Source of the DNA: JBAXQQ01 sp037131695
GTDB taxonomy: Bacteria > Armatimonadota > Hebobacteria > CAIYQO01
Direction: 5' to 3'
DNA length: 64,000 nt
Assembly (NCBI GenBank): GCA_964638715.1
Contig: CAZWZF010000005.1
Span: 1-64,000 of the forward strand
A model generated the notes under the pieces. The model did no database searches and was not told the origin of the DNA. It worked only from the letters and a program-made list of their open reading frames with translations. A program made the translations under genes and the position numbers. Numbering within the stretch: the stretch's first letter is position 1; each line of letters begins with the position of its first letter. Below are positions 1 through 8,880 of the stretch, one piece after another.

Positions 1-2
1 GT

Positions 3-386
3 ATGATTGAAACTGGTGGTCGCATGGAAACATGGCCAGAAAAATGGGTAAAAGCTATGCGGAAATTAACTGACCGTTGTGATCGTGGTCACAGGTGTAA
101 ATGTCCGGATGATAAAGCATTTACCGGGATGCCGTTGCCGGAATTATTGTATGTTGATTTTCCGGATGACAGTCAAACTGCGCGTGTAGGAATTAAGCAG
201 TCAATAGCGATATTTAATTGGGATGACGAACCAAAAATTATATCGGTGCGTCGTGAAAGTCTGGGACATACCGGTTCGGTGAAGGCGCAAAACTTCTGGA
301 CCGGAGAAATTGAAACTTTTGATGGTGAGTTTATATCTAAAAGAGTTGATGGAAGGTCATCACTTTTGTATGATGTGGTGGTGTAA
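3..386 (+). CDS. C-terminal fragment of an alpha-galactosidase-like glycoside hydrolase (5' end outside window)
   Basis: This open frame runs in from the window edge and stops at 384-386, so only the last ~127 codons are visible and the ATG at position 3 is probably internal. The residues from about 60 onward read like the C-terminal beta-sandwich of GH27/GH36-type enzymes: a Q-S-I-A-I-F-N-W-D-D-E-P segment, then N-F-W-T-G-E, and a closing R-S-S-L-L-Y-D-V strand equivalent to the terminal strand of melibiases. No catalytic barrel is visible, so the family is a similarity judgement. It could also belong to another clan GH-D enzyme. It precedes a GH71-like gene by about 64 bp and probably shares its transcript. 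Confidence 0.5.
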   Translation: MIETGGRMETWPEKWVKAMRKLTDRCDRGHRCKCPDDKAFTGMPLPELLYVDFPDDSQTARVGIKQSIAIFNWDDEPKIISVRRESLGHTGSVKAQNFWTGEIETFDGEFISKRVDGRSSLLYDVVV

Positions 387-450
387 AGCGGTTTAATGGT
401 TTAGGCGGTAACTGCCATGTTTTTTTAAAGACGGCAGTAAAGGGGGTTAT

Positions 451-2181
451 ATGAATAAACTTGATCAGACCAGGATTATATCAAGTCGTAGTTATTGGAT
501 TTTAACGTTGTTTTGTCTGGTGTGGTCTGTCTGTTTGCAGGCAGCAGATACGACCCCTTTACGCCCTAAGAAAGTTTTTGCCCATTATATGGGGTGCTGG
601 CCTGTTGCGTCTGGTGCATTGGCTTATGAAAAAAGAGAGATTTCAAAGAATCTGAAACATACCAGTACTGATAAAGCAACCAAACTTGGCGGACATGTGC
701 GCAATTATGATTTAGTGCCTCCGGGTATGGAATTAACTGCTGAGGAAAGCGCTGATTTGGAAATAAAACGCGCTATGCGTATCGGCATCGACGGTTTTGC
801 TGTTGACGCCTGGGCAGGTGGCAATGACGCGAAGCGCTCGCTGGACGCGATGTTTAAAGTGGCGGAAGAGAAAGATTATCCGTTTGAATTAACGGTTTGT
901 CTCGACCCCAGTTGCGGCGGTGATCCGGTGGGTACGGTGAAAGAGTTATTGGAAAAACATGGAAAAAGCCCCAAATTTGCCCGCCGCGACGGAAAACCAT
1001 TAATATTTGGTTATCTGTCATGTTGTTACGGTATGGGTCCATTAATTGATAAAACAGATGATAAATTAAGCAAAGAAGAGCGAAAAAAAGCGGCGGAAAA
1101 ACTGTTTGTAACCCCGGAAGGGTGGAATATCATGGGGCAGTATTTTAAAGACGCCGCAGAAAAGGTCGGGCAGCCAGTGGCCTACCATTATTGCATGACA
1201 TATTTCTTCTTTCAGGTTGATAAATCACTGGTTAAAAAGGGAATGTTGACCGAGGCCGCCGGGGTGCTTTCAAAATATGTGCAGGCAATCGGTGGTTTTA
1301 CATACCTGGGTGGCGAACAGGATGCCATTGCAAAAATAGTTAAAGAAAATGGTGCGGAATGGAGTCAGCCAGTAGGTCATTACCAGAAAGAAAATATCCC
1401 ATACGAATGCTATACCCCTCCTGGAACAGAGTGGATGGGATGCTGGGACGGCGCCATAAAATCTGACGCGACACTGCTGCAGTTAATCACCTGGAATGAT
1501 TATGGTGAGAATACGAATATCGCACCGGCATTGAATACCAGATACGACCTGTATGATTTGACCGGATATTATATTAGCTGGTGGAAGACCGGCAAAGCTC
1601 CGGAACCTGACCACGACAAGATATATCTTAATTATCACAAATATCCAAAAAATAGCCCCATTTATCCATTTAAATCAACGTTCGGTCCCCGTGATTATGT
1701 TCTTGAGGTTATTACTATTCTGCCGAAACCGGCAAAGATTAAACTGCCCGGACGCGATATTGAATACGACGCGCCGGCAGGTTTTACCCGCAAACAATTC
1801 CCACTGGTGAAAGGTGCAGTAATTGCTGAATTATTGCGTGATGGCAAGGTTGAAACACGCCTGGAAAGCCCGGAGCCAATTACTGATAAACCATTCCGGG
1901 AGGATAACAGCCTGGTTTGTTTCTCTACCGAAGACGCACGTCACTGGAAAGCGGACTTTAAAGATTTAGAACCTTTCTGGTACAGTGAATACGGAGACGC
2001 GGATAAAGATGGATTGCCCAATTGGTTTGAGATGTATTGGAGCAACAGTTGGTTTAATTTTAAAGCAATGACAAAAATGAACCCGGATGACGACCCGGAT
2101 GAAGATGAAAAAACCAATTTGGAAGAGTATAAAGCACAGACAGACCCGACAACGGCACCGCCGAAAGAAGACCCGGAATAA
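451..2181 (+). CDS. Secreted GH71-like glycosidase with C-terminal calcium-binding (TSP3/EF-hand-like) tail
   Basis: 576 aa. A hydrophobic signal peptide occupies residues ~15-31 (ILTLFCLVWSVCLQA), so the protein is exported. The catalytic part begins with KKVFAHYMGCW, followed by a segment where a 'DLEIKRAMRIGIDGFAVDAW' pattern marks the first barrel strands; this is the layout of GH71 alpha-1,3-glucanase-like proteins and relatives. ITWNDYGE near residue 350 is the conserved late-barrel motif. From residue ~511 a tail holds DADKDGLPNWFE and DDDPDEDEKTNLEEY, the D-x-D-x-DG pattern of thrombospondin-3/dockerin-like Ca-binding repeats common in surface proteins of Planctomycetota, Verrucomicrobiota and Lentisphaerota. 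A close paralogue with the same tail lies at 15718-17532. The start is supported by AAAGGGGG about 6 bp upstream. The exact glucan substrate is unknown. Confidence 0.75.
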   Translation: MNKLDQTRIISSRSYWILTLFCLVWSVCLQAADTTPLRPKKVFAHYMGCWPVASGALAYEKREISKNLKHTSTDKATKLGGHVRNYDLVPPGMELTAEESADLEIKRAMRIGIDGFAVDAWAGGNDAKRSLDAMFKVAEEKDYPFELTVCLDPSCGGDPVGTVKELLEKHGKSPKFARRDGKPLIFGYLSCCYGMGPLIDKTDDKLSKEERKKAAEKLFVTPEGWNIMGQYFKDAAEKVGQPVAYHYCMTYFFFQVDKSLVKKGMLTEAAGVLSKYVQAIGGFTYLGGEQDAIAKIVKENGAEWSQPVGHYQKENIPYECYTPPGTEWMGCWDGAIKSDATLLQLITWNDYGENTNIAPALNTRYDLYDLTGYYISWWKTGKAPEPDHDKIYLNYHKYPKNSPIYPFKSTFGPRDYVLEVITILPKPAKIKLPGRDIEYDAPAGFTRKQFPLVKGAVIAELLRDGKVETRLESPEPITDKPFREDNSLVCFSTEDARHWKADFKDLEPFWYSEYGDADKDGLPNWFEMYWSNSWFNFKAMTKMNPDDDPDEDEKTNLEEYKAQTDPTTAPPKEDPE

Positions 2182-2266
2182 ATTACGGTTGAATCTATTC
2201 AGTAACAATATAATACTAAACTGAAAACTGAAAACTTTAAAATCATATTTTGATAAGGGGAATCAA

Positions 2267-4843
2267 ATGAAACAAGCAAGCAGAATAATCACTATCGCGG
2301 CATTATTTTTATTTATTGCCGCCCGTTCTTTTGCTGCGGACGCGGATAATAAAAAGCTGGTGCTTTGCTGGTACATGGTCTGTTTTGGCAATTCTGTTGA
2401 GGGTTATAAGCAGGAAATGGAGTTGGCGCAGCGTAATGGTATTGATGGTTTTCTGCTGGATGTCGGCGCTTGGGACGGCAATTATATTGTTTCGGCTGAA
2501 CGCATGTATGAAGCAGCAAAACAGTTGAATACCGGTTTTAAATTGGCAATGGCCCCGGAATACAGCGTACAGCCATTTGCGCCGAAAGTATGCGATATGG
2601 TGATGAAATACCGCGACCATCCCAATCAGTTAAAACATGATGGAAAAGTTGTCCTATCGGGATATTGCAATGCGTCAATGTTCGCGCCGGTGGTGGAAAA
2701 ACTAAAGGCGGATGGTGTTAATGTATTCTTAATTCCCGATATTCATCTGCCGCGTTATGTATATAACCCCAGTGTGGAAACATATTACACCGAGTTTGCA
2801 AATAACCCTTATCTTGATGGCGTGATGATGTTTTGCGCTGAACAGTTGGGTAGTAATATCTGGAAAAACTCAATCGCACGCCGCGCCACTTTAAAGCAGG
2901 GGAAATTACTGGGTGCCGGTGTGATACCGGCTTATAATAGCGCGAATCTGCAAGATTACCGCGGCATGAGCGGTTATTTGTCCATGTGGGAAGGTGCGAT
3001 AAATGACGGCGCGGATTGGATAAGCATCGTAATCTGGAACGACTATAACGAAGATTCTGGTTTAATGCCGAATAGATGGCCTAACGGTACTGAACGATAT
3101 CTATATGACCGCGATGAAAGTTTTCTGCATGCCACAGCTTATTCCAGTGCGTGGTTTAAAAGCGGCGTAAAACCAGCAATTACCCAGGATAAGATTTTTG
3201 TCACCTACCGCACCCGGTCAAAATGGCAGCGTAAAGGATGGGACGGCAAAAAGTGGGTTGATATCTGTCTCAGCAAAACTTGGCCCTATGACCAGATTCA
3301 TGATGATGTGCAGGATTTAGTTTATATTGATACATTTTTAACCGCACCGGCGGATGTCACCGTATATATCGGTAAACAAAAAAACAGCATTAAGATGAAT
3401 GCCGGTGTTGGGCATGCTGAAGTTCCTATGACACCTGGTGTCCCCCGTGTAGTGCTTGAACGCAATAAAAAAGTTCTGGCTGACGTGCTGGGACGAAAAC
3501 TGATTATTGATACCCCAACAGAAAAAAACAGTCTGTTAGGTTATCATCATGTCAACCGCACATGGATTAGCGGTACCGCGGTAGGACCAATGGTTAAACA
3601 TCTGGAAGCCGAAAGCGGAAAAGTGGAAAATGACGCATCGGTTATTGAACAAAAAGGTGTTAAAGCTGTAAAAATAGAGCAGAAAAAGGGCAGTGGTTTT
3701 TCACTGTCGGTTGATGGTCTGGCTACCGGTACATATAACGTTCGCATAACCTATTCAAATCCGTCAAAAGAAGAGGCACGTCTTACCATGTATGCTGATG
3801 GTCCGGTGCGCGCGGCAAATGAATACCCATATTTTATTCCGGCATATCTGCCGCCAACTGAAGAAGGCAAGTTCCAGACGGTTTCATTCTTCTGGTCGTT
3901 ATATGACGCGACGAAGAATATAAAAATCCAATGGCAACCAGGCGCGATGTGGGGCAAGGAAGATCCCAATGATAACGATTATGGCGATGTCATGATAGAC
4001 GCCATTGATTTAATTAAGGTAGAACCGGTGGCAATGCCGCAAAAAGAAGATATTACCCTGCTGCAGATGGTCAGTATCCCCGCCGGGACCTTTGTAATGG
4101 GGTCAAATAACGGCGAACCGGATGAATTGCCGTTGAGTAATGTGACATTATCAGCCTTTGCAATTGGCAAATATGAAGTTACAAATGAAGAGTTTGAACG
4201 TTTTGACCCAACACATCGCGCGTTTCGTAATGGCAATTCGTGGCGCGATAAAGAACCTGTGTTGCATTTATCCTGGGGTGATGCTGCGAAATATTGCAAC
4301 TGGTTGTCAAAACAGAATAACTTGACCCCGGTTTACGATGAAAAAACATGGGCAGCGGATATGAAAGCGGACGGGTACCGTCTGCCAACTGAGGCGGAGT
4401 GGGAATATGTTGCCACCGGACGGGGTGAAGGAAGATTATACCCATGGGGAAATACAGCACCTGTACCTGGCGTTCACGGCCAGTTTAAAGGCGCCGCCGC
4501 CCAAGGCGCGCGTTTGCCGCGACCGGCAACCGAAGAAGCCGGTGTGGTGGTGAGAGGCTCTTTCCCTGCCGGTGCAAGTCGTGATGGGGTGATGGATATG
4601 GCGGGCAATGTAGGCGAATGGTGCACGGACTGGTATGATTATTACACCATTGATGCAAAAAATGACCCTTGCCAGCAAACCGCCGGCAATTATCGTGTTA
4701 TTCGTGGTGGGTCTTGGAGTTGGTATGGTTACAGCCAGCGATCGTCTGACCGCGAGTTCAACAGCCCCAATTATCCCGGACATGCGTATTACGGATTCAG
4801 ACTGGCAATTTCCGATGCTGGATGGAAAAAAACAAAGAAATAG
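2267..4843 (+). CDS. Secreted three-domain protein: GH71-like barrel, CBM6/35-like domain, FGE-sulfatase-like domain lacking catalytic cysteines
   Basis: 858 aa with a signal peptide (residues 1-23, ending ARSFA). Residues ~28-300 are GH71-like (LVLCWYMVCFGNS..., NGIDGFLLDVGAWDG, IWNDYNEDSG). Residues ~443-590 begin HLEAESGKVENDA and end with a D-A-I-D-L-I strand, typical of CBM6/35-like sugar-binding beta-sandwiches. Residues ~596-850 are an FGE-sulfatase (SUMF1) fold: VSIPAGTFVMGSNNGEPDE, KYEVTNEEF, GYRLPTEAEWEY, LYPWGN, MDMAGNVGEWCTDWY, VIRGGSW and YYGFRLAI. In true formylglycine-generating enzymes the segment after RGGS carries two catalytic cysteines; here it reads WSWYGYSQRSSDRE with no cysteine, so sulfatase activation is unlikely and a binding or structural role is more plausible. 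The 3' end abuts the next gene, whose SD overlaps this stop codon. Confidence 0.75.
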   Translation: MKQASRIITIAALFLFIAARSFAADADNKKLVLCWYMVCFGNSVEGYKQEMELAQRNGIDGFLLDVGAWDGNYIVSAERMYEAAKQLNTGFKLAMAPEYSVQPFAPKVCDMVMKYRDHPNQLKHDGKVVLSGYCNASMFAPVVEKLKADGVNVFLIPDIHLPRYVYNPSVETYYTEFANNPYLDGVMMFCAEQLGSNIWKNSIARRATLKQGKLLGAGVIPAYNSANLQDYRGMSGYLSMWEGAINDGADWISIVIWNDYNEDSGLMPNRWPNGTERYLYDRDESFLHATAYSSAWFKSGVKPAITQDKIFVTYRTRSKWQRKGWDGKKWVDICLSKTWPYDQIHDDVQDLVYIDTFLTAPADVTVYIGKQKNSIKMNAGVGHAEVPMTPGVPRVVLERNKKVLADVLGRKLIIDTPTEKNSLLGYHHVNRTWISGTAVGPMVKHLEAESGKVENDASVIEQKGVKAVKIEQKKGSGFSLSVDGLATGTYNVRITYSNPSKEEARLTMYADGPVRAANEYPYFIPAYLPPTEEGKFQTVSFFWSLYDATKNIKIQWQPGAMWGKEDPNDNDYGDVMIDAIDLIKVEPVAMPQKEDITLLQMVSIPAGTFVMGSNNGEPDELPLSNVTLSAFAIGKYEVTNEEFERFDPTHRAFRNGNSWRDKEPVLHLSWGDAAKYCNWLSKQNNLTPVYDEKTWAADMKADGYRLPTEAEWEYVATGRGEGRLYPWGNTAPVPGVHGQFKGAAAQGARLPRPATEEAGVVVRGSFPAGASRDGVMDMAGNVGEWCTDWYDYYTIDAKNDPCQQTAGNYRVIRGGSWSWYGYSQRSSDREFNSPNYPGHAYYGFRLAISDAGWKKTKK

Positions 4844-4855
4844 AGGTTTACTGTT

Positions 4856-6790
4856 GTGGAAAGAAAAACTGAAAATATGGTTTGGACATGGTGTGGTTGG
4901 GAACCATTGCAGTTTTATCGTCGATTGGGTGGTTTTCATGAGGCGCAGGAAGGGAATGCCTTGTGGGCGGATGACTGGCGGGCACTGCTTGATTCTGAAG
5001 AGTGCGCTGGTAAATTGGTGGAAGCCGGGATTAACTGGGTCACCACGCATTTTTACAAGGGATTTGGTTTGGAATCGGAAAATGAGGAAATCACCGCAAC
5101 AGCAAAAATGATAGCTAATTACCACCGTCATGGGGTAAAAGTTTTTACCTACATTCAATATGGTACTGTGATGCCGGAGACGATTCAGGCAGAAAGCGAA
5201 GAGTCGAAAAGTTGGGGCAGGACAGATTGGAATGGTCAACATGATGGCCACCCTTATGAATACGGCGATCAGTATTGGCGTGCCAAACCATGCGCCAATC
5301 AGCCCGGATTTTGTGAATACATGTTGAAATGTGTCGATAAAGCCATCGAAATTGGCGCGGACGGCATCTGGATTGACAATCTGCAGGCAGACGGATGTTA
5401 TTGTCCGTGTTGCCAGCATGCTTTTCAGGAATATCTGCGGAAAAATATTGCCGACCCCTGGCGCCAGTTGGGTGTGCGTGATTTAACAAAGGTATCGATT
5501 CCCCGGGCAGAACGCCCGCGCGACCTGGTTTACCAGGCGTGGATGGCTTTCCGTGCTGCAGAAACGAAAACCAGTTTGCGTATGCTGGCAGAACGGGCAC
5601 GACAACTTAAACCGGATGTTCTGGTGGCGGTTAATGTCGGCATCGGCAATCATCAACGGGCATTGATAGAGAACGGCAACTGGTTCGGCAATCTTGACTT
5701 TGTGGATTATACCTACGCGGAAAATGGATTTTTCCCAAATTGGAAAGACGGGAAAGTTATTACACAAAGTTGGCCGATGGGAATTGCGGAATCGATTGGT
5801 ATAAATATTGTACCGGGTGCCGGTAACCCGGGTGGTCGTGTGCCAGACAAACTTCAACTTCGGCAGGTTTTTGCGGAAAGTGCAATTAATGGTGGTCACG
5901 CCTTTGGTGGTCCTTGGGGTTTACGTGGTGAGGATGGCGGAGCAGAACCGATATTATTGCGGGATACAGAATACCGTAAGGCGTATCGTCTACTGGTTGA
6001 TTGGTACGGGAAACATGCTGAACTATTCCGCGACAGTGTAAACGCGGCACCGGTGGCATTGTTATACAGCAAAGAAGCAATGAGCACAGATGAAAAGAAT
6101 AGCAGAATTGTTTTTGATGCCATGGTTCAATTATTAACACAACAGCAGATTCCATTTCGCTATATTCTAAGTGACCGGTTAGAACAACTTGATGGTGTTT
6201 CATTATTAATCCTTCCGCATGTATTGCCGATGAGCGATGAGCAAAGCGCGGTTATAAGCAAATTTACTGCAAATGGCGGCCGTGTGATGGCAACAGGCAG
6301 AACGTCAATGTATGACGAATATATGCGGCAACGGCGCGATTACGCGTTATCACCGGTATTCGGTCTTTCATTCAGTCAGCAATTTGAATCAGAATATGGA
6401 AACTCAATTGTTGTAAACCCTTATAACGGTTCTGTGTTTATCCCTGGAGAATGGGGATTATCGGCGAATTGCCTGATTACCGGCGACCGAATTGTCTGTG
6501 CTGTTCGTGATGCCTTGGATATGCCGAGAGTGATATCTCCGTTGCCGTCTCTGGGTGTGACGTGGCGTATATTAACAGATGGCAGATACATGCTTGGATT
6601 ATTGAATTACGATAAAAACGCGATTAACGGTGTGAGACTTGTGGGAAAAGGAGCCGTACCTGATTTAACTTTTTATAATATAGAAAATGAAGGTACTAAT
6701 TTAGAAATGGTTATTTCGCAAGGAACATGGCATATCACTTTGCCACCTTTACATGCAGAAGGATTCATAATATTAGATGAGGATATATGA
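4856..6790 (+). CDS. Cytoplasmic GH42/GHL-like glycosidase with trimerization-like domain
   Basis: 644 aa, no signal peptide. The GTG start is chosen because AGAGG (about 4842-4847, overlapping the previous stop) lies 8 bp upstream; the next ATG is seven codons in. Residues 1-~390 form a TIM-barrel-like part with EIGADGIWIDNLQADGCYCPCC, whose acidic residues and Cys cluster recall GH42/GHL proteins (the CxxC may bind zinc). Residues ~395-530 (PVALLYSKEAMS, SLLILPHVLPMSDEQ, FTANGGRVMATG) match a Rossmann-like beta-galactosidase trimerization domain, followed by a beta C-terminal domain. It is translationally coupled to the next gene through ATGA. The likely role is hydrolysis of imported oligosaccharides; the substrate cannot be read from sequence. 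Confidence 0.65.
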   Translation: MERKTENMVWTWCGWEPLQFYRRLGGFHEAQEGNALWADDWRALLDSEECAGKLVEAGINWVTTHFYKGFGLESENEEITATAKMIANYHRHGVKVFTYIQYGTVMPETIQAESEESKSWGRTDWNGQHDGHPYEYGDQYWRAKPCANQPGFCEYMLKCVDKAIEIGADGIWIDNLQADGCYCPCCQHAFQEYLRKNIADPWRQLGVRDLTKVSIPRAERPRDLVYQAWMAFRAAETKTSLRMLAERARQLKPDVLVAVNVGIGNHQRALIENGNWFGNLDFVDYTYAENGFFPNWKDGKVITQSWPMGIAESIGINIVPGAGNPGGRVPDKLQLRQVFAESAINGGHAFGGPWGLRGEDGGAEPILLRDTEYRKAYRLLVDWYGKHAELFRDSVNAAPVALLYSKEAMSTDEKNSRIVFDAMVQLLTQQQIPFRYILSDRLEQLDGVSLLILPHVLPMSDEQSAVISKFTANGGRVMATGRTSMYDEYMRQRRDYALSPVFGLSFSQQFESEYGNSIVVNPYNGSVFIPGEWGLSANCLITGDRIVCAVRDALDMPRVISPLPSLGVTWRILTDGRYMLGLLNYDKNAINGVRLVGKGAVPDLTFYNIENEGTNLEMVISQGTWHITLPPLHAEGFIILDEDI

Positions 6791-7821
6791 ATACTCAGTT
6801 AAATTTTAATTTTTCTCCATCGCTTTATCATCAGCAATTGATGCAGGGAATAGTTCCATCGTTATCTTATCATGATGGTGATGTAACCGCATGGCAAAAT
6901 AATTTGCGTAATAAAGTATCTGAACTGCTTGGTTTTGATTTTCAGCATGGTAATCGTGTGCCATTAAACGCGCATATATTATGGCGCCGTAATCATGAAT
7001 ATGGCATTATTGAAAATATCGTCTTTACCAGTGAGGATATGGTGGATGTTCCAGCGTATCTCTGTATTCCTTCTGAAGCAGTTGCTCCATATACCTGTTT
7101 CATTTGTCTGCAGGGACATACTTCGGGTATGCATAATTCTATAGGCGTTGATTTTACTGATGAGTCAACTCCGATAGATACTGATGGCGACCGTGATTTC
7201 GGCATTGGTTGTATGCGCCGCGGGATAATGGCATTGTGTATAGAACAAAGATCATTCGGCGAAAGACAGGAAAAACATCAGCCTCAGCATCTTGATTATC
7301 TGTGTCATCAGGCGGCAATGAACGCGTTATTAATCGGGCGAACCCTGTTGGGAGAACGTATTTTTGATATTGACCGTGCGATAGATTATTTGTCTGAACG
7401 TGGTGATATTGATATGGCAAGGATTGGTGTAATGGGGAATTCCGGCGGTGGCACCACCACATTATTTTCTGCTGCTTTGTTGCCACGAGTGCGATTTGCC
7501 ATGCCTTCATGCTGTTTCAGCACCTTTCAGGCATCAATTCAGTCAATGTTGCATTGTGTCTGCAATTATGTACCGGGTTTGTTGCAATATGCTGACATGG
7601 GTGATATAGCCGGGTTAATCGCGCCAAAACCATTAATAATTGTCAGCGGTGATGAAGATGGAATTTTCCCCATTAATGAAGCCCGGACAGAGTTCGCAAG
7701 GGTAAAGAATATTTATGAATCCGCGGATGCCGCAAATGATTGTCACCATGTAGTTTGTCATGGTGGCCATCAATTTTACGCGGACGCGGCATGGCAATGT
7801 TTCTTAGAGAAGTATAAATAA
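6787..7821 (+). CDS. Alpha/beta-hydrolase, acetylxylan-esterase-like
   Basis: 344 aa, cytoplasmic (no signal peptide). The start overlaps the preceding stop as ATGA. An alpha/beta-hydrolase core is visible: GHTSGMHNS oxyanion region, nucleophile elbow GVMGNSGGG with Ser ~219, acid in VSGDEDGIFP, and catalytic His in CHGGHQFYAD. The arrangement and length resemble the Abhydrolase_7/CE7-like esterases that occur in polysaccharide utilisation clusters, so removal of acetyl or other ester decorations from imported glycans is the most plausible job. It is followed after 4 bp by an AraC-type regulator, which suggests one operon. Specific substrate is unknown. Confidence 0.65.
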   Translation: MNTQLNFNFSPSLYHQQLMQGIVPSLSYHDGDVTAWQNNLRNKVSELLGFDFQHGNRVPLNAHILWRRNHEYGIIENIVFTSEDMVDVPAYLCIPSEAVAPYTCFICLQGHTSGMHNSIGVDFTDESTPIDTDGDRDFGIGCMRRGIMALCIEQRSFGERQEKHQPQHLDYLCHQAAMNALLIGRTLLGERIFDIDRAIDYLSERGDIDMARIGVMGNSGGGTTTLFSAALLPRVRFAMPSCCFSTFQASIQSMLHCVCNYVPGLLQYADMGDIAGLIAPKPLIIVSGDEDGIFPINEARTEFARVKNIYESADAANDCHHVVCHGGHQFYADAAWQCFLEKYK

Positions 7822-7825
7822 TTAT

Positions 7826-8788
7826 ATGGCAACATTATCAACAATATCAATACCAGTAAAGTTGTCGGGACCACCTCCATTATCACCATGGTTCCGCTTT
7901 GGCATTATCGATAGTTTTTTGCCTGGACAGAAAGAAACTATGGCGCAGGTACGCGTTTTGAAAGATTATTGCCTGCACTTGCAGATTGAGGGAAAAAGTT
8001 GGGTATGGTGTAAAGATTTAAATGGCAGTATTGATGTAAATCCCGGAGATTTGTTGTTTTTTCCACCTGGTTTTATACATGCATGGGCATACACCGGCGA
8101 AACTCACCTGGCGATACATTTTGACTTGCAGCATGATATATCAATAACACCGCGAAATTATGAGCAGTCGTTTGAGATGATAAATTTTTTAGAAGAAACC
8201 GGACATTATAACCCGGTTTCTGTTATGCCGGTATTCAATCTGTTTTTTCCGGGTCAGTCCGAAAATGATGGCTGGCAAATCCCCATGGTGACAAGATTAA
8301 AAGATACCGCGGTATGGCAGGAACGTCTTAGTTCTCTTGTTTACCTTTGGCAGACAGAATCACTGGATTCATTATCAGCGGAGATATCAGTATGCCACAC
8401 ACTCATCCGGGCTCTTGATTCGCTTGCCTCGCAATCAATATATACCAATAAAAATGTTGATGACCCGCGGGTGGTCTCGTTTTTACAACGATTGCAAAAT
8501 CCTGCGGAACTGGCTGCTACCGCAATGTGCAATATTGATGAATTAGCTAAACAAATAGGGATGAAAACGACCACTTTCTATCAGATATTTAAGGTGGTAA
8601 CCGGACGTTCCCCACACCAGTATATACGTGAACGGCAGATACAACAGGCCGCGACATTATTGAAAAAATCATCTTTGCCAATCCGCGTAATCGCGGAATC
8701 AGTTGGCTTCAGCGATTCATTCCATTTCTGCCGGGTATTTCACAAAATGACAGGATCGTCACCATCACAATTCCGGAGGCAACCATAA
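7826..8788 (+). CDS. AraC family transcriptional regulator (cupin sensor)
   Basis: 320 aa. The N-terminal ~110 residues are a cupin-like sugar-sensing domain (SWVWCKDL, DVNPGDLLFFPPGFIHAW, HLAIHFDL). The C-terminal ~100 residues are a two-helix-turn-helix AraC domain: IDELAKQIGMKTTTFYQIFK, GRSPHQYIRERQIQQA, IRVIAESVGFSDSFHFCRVF and GSSPSQFRR. It closes the preceding esterase operon. The intergenic region just downstream holds tandem 20-bp repeats (8801-8840) of the spacing AraC proteins typically contact, and the same repeat recurs at 17682 and 49483, so this protein is a candidate for their activator. That assignment is inference. Confidence 0.85.
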   Translation: MATLSTISIPVKLSGPPPLSPWFRFGIIDSFLPGQKETMAQVRVLKDYCLHLQIEGKSWVWCKDLNGSIDVNPGDLLFFPPGFIHAWAYTGETHLAIHFDLQHDISITPRNYEQSFEMINFLEETGHYNPVSVMPVFNLFFPGQSENDGWQIPMVTRLKDTAVWQERLSSLVYLWQTESLDSLSAEISVCHTLIRALDSLASQSIYTNKNVDDPRVVSFLQRLQNPAELAATAMCNIDELAKQIGMKTTTFYQIFKVVTGRSPHQYIRERQIQQAATLLKKSSLPIRVIAESVGFSDSFHFCRVFHKMTGSSPSQFRRQP

Positions 8789-8800
8789 AACAATGAAGAT

Positions 8801-8840
8801 GAATAAATATCCATATTTTTGAATAAAAATCCATGTATTT
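8801..8840 (+). promoter_or_regulatory. Tandem direct-repeat operator, class 1, copy A
   Basis: Two consecutive 20-bp units: GAATAAATATCCATATTTTT (8801-8820) and GAATAAAAATCCATGTATTT (8821-8840). The 20-bp period places both on the same helix face, as in AraC-family sites. TATTAT follows at 8841-8846 as a possible -10. It precedes the aldo/keto reductase gene and follows the AraC gene. Copies at 17682 and 49483 share the first unit almost exactly. Confidence 0.6.
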
Positions 8841-8880
8841 TATTATCAAATAACAATAAAATGTGAAAGAGGTGACATTT

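Noticed and set aside
4051..4830. Formylglycine-generating enzyme (sulfatase maturase) activity
   Set aside because: The fold is present but the cysteine pair expected after RGGS is absent, and no sulfatase gene is found in the window.
4436..5419. A 327-codon open frame on the minus strand
   Set aside because: It spans the end of the FGE-like domain and the start of the GHL-like gene, both of which have clear motifs in the + strand frames. Its translation has no recognisable domain and no ribosome site.
8801..8840. CRISPR array
   Set aside because: The units are directly adjacent with no spacers, there are only two per site, and no cas genes are present.
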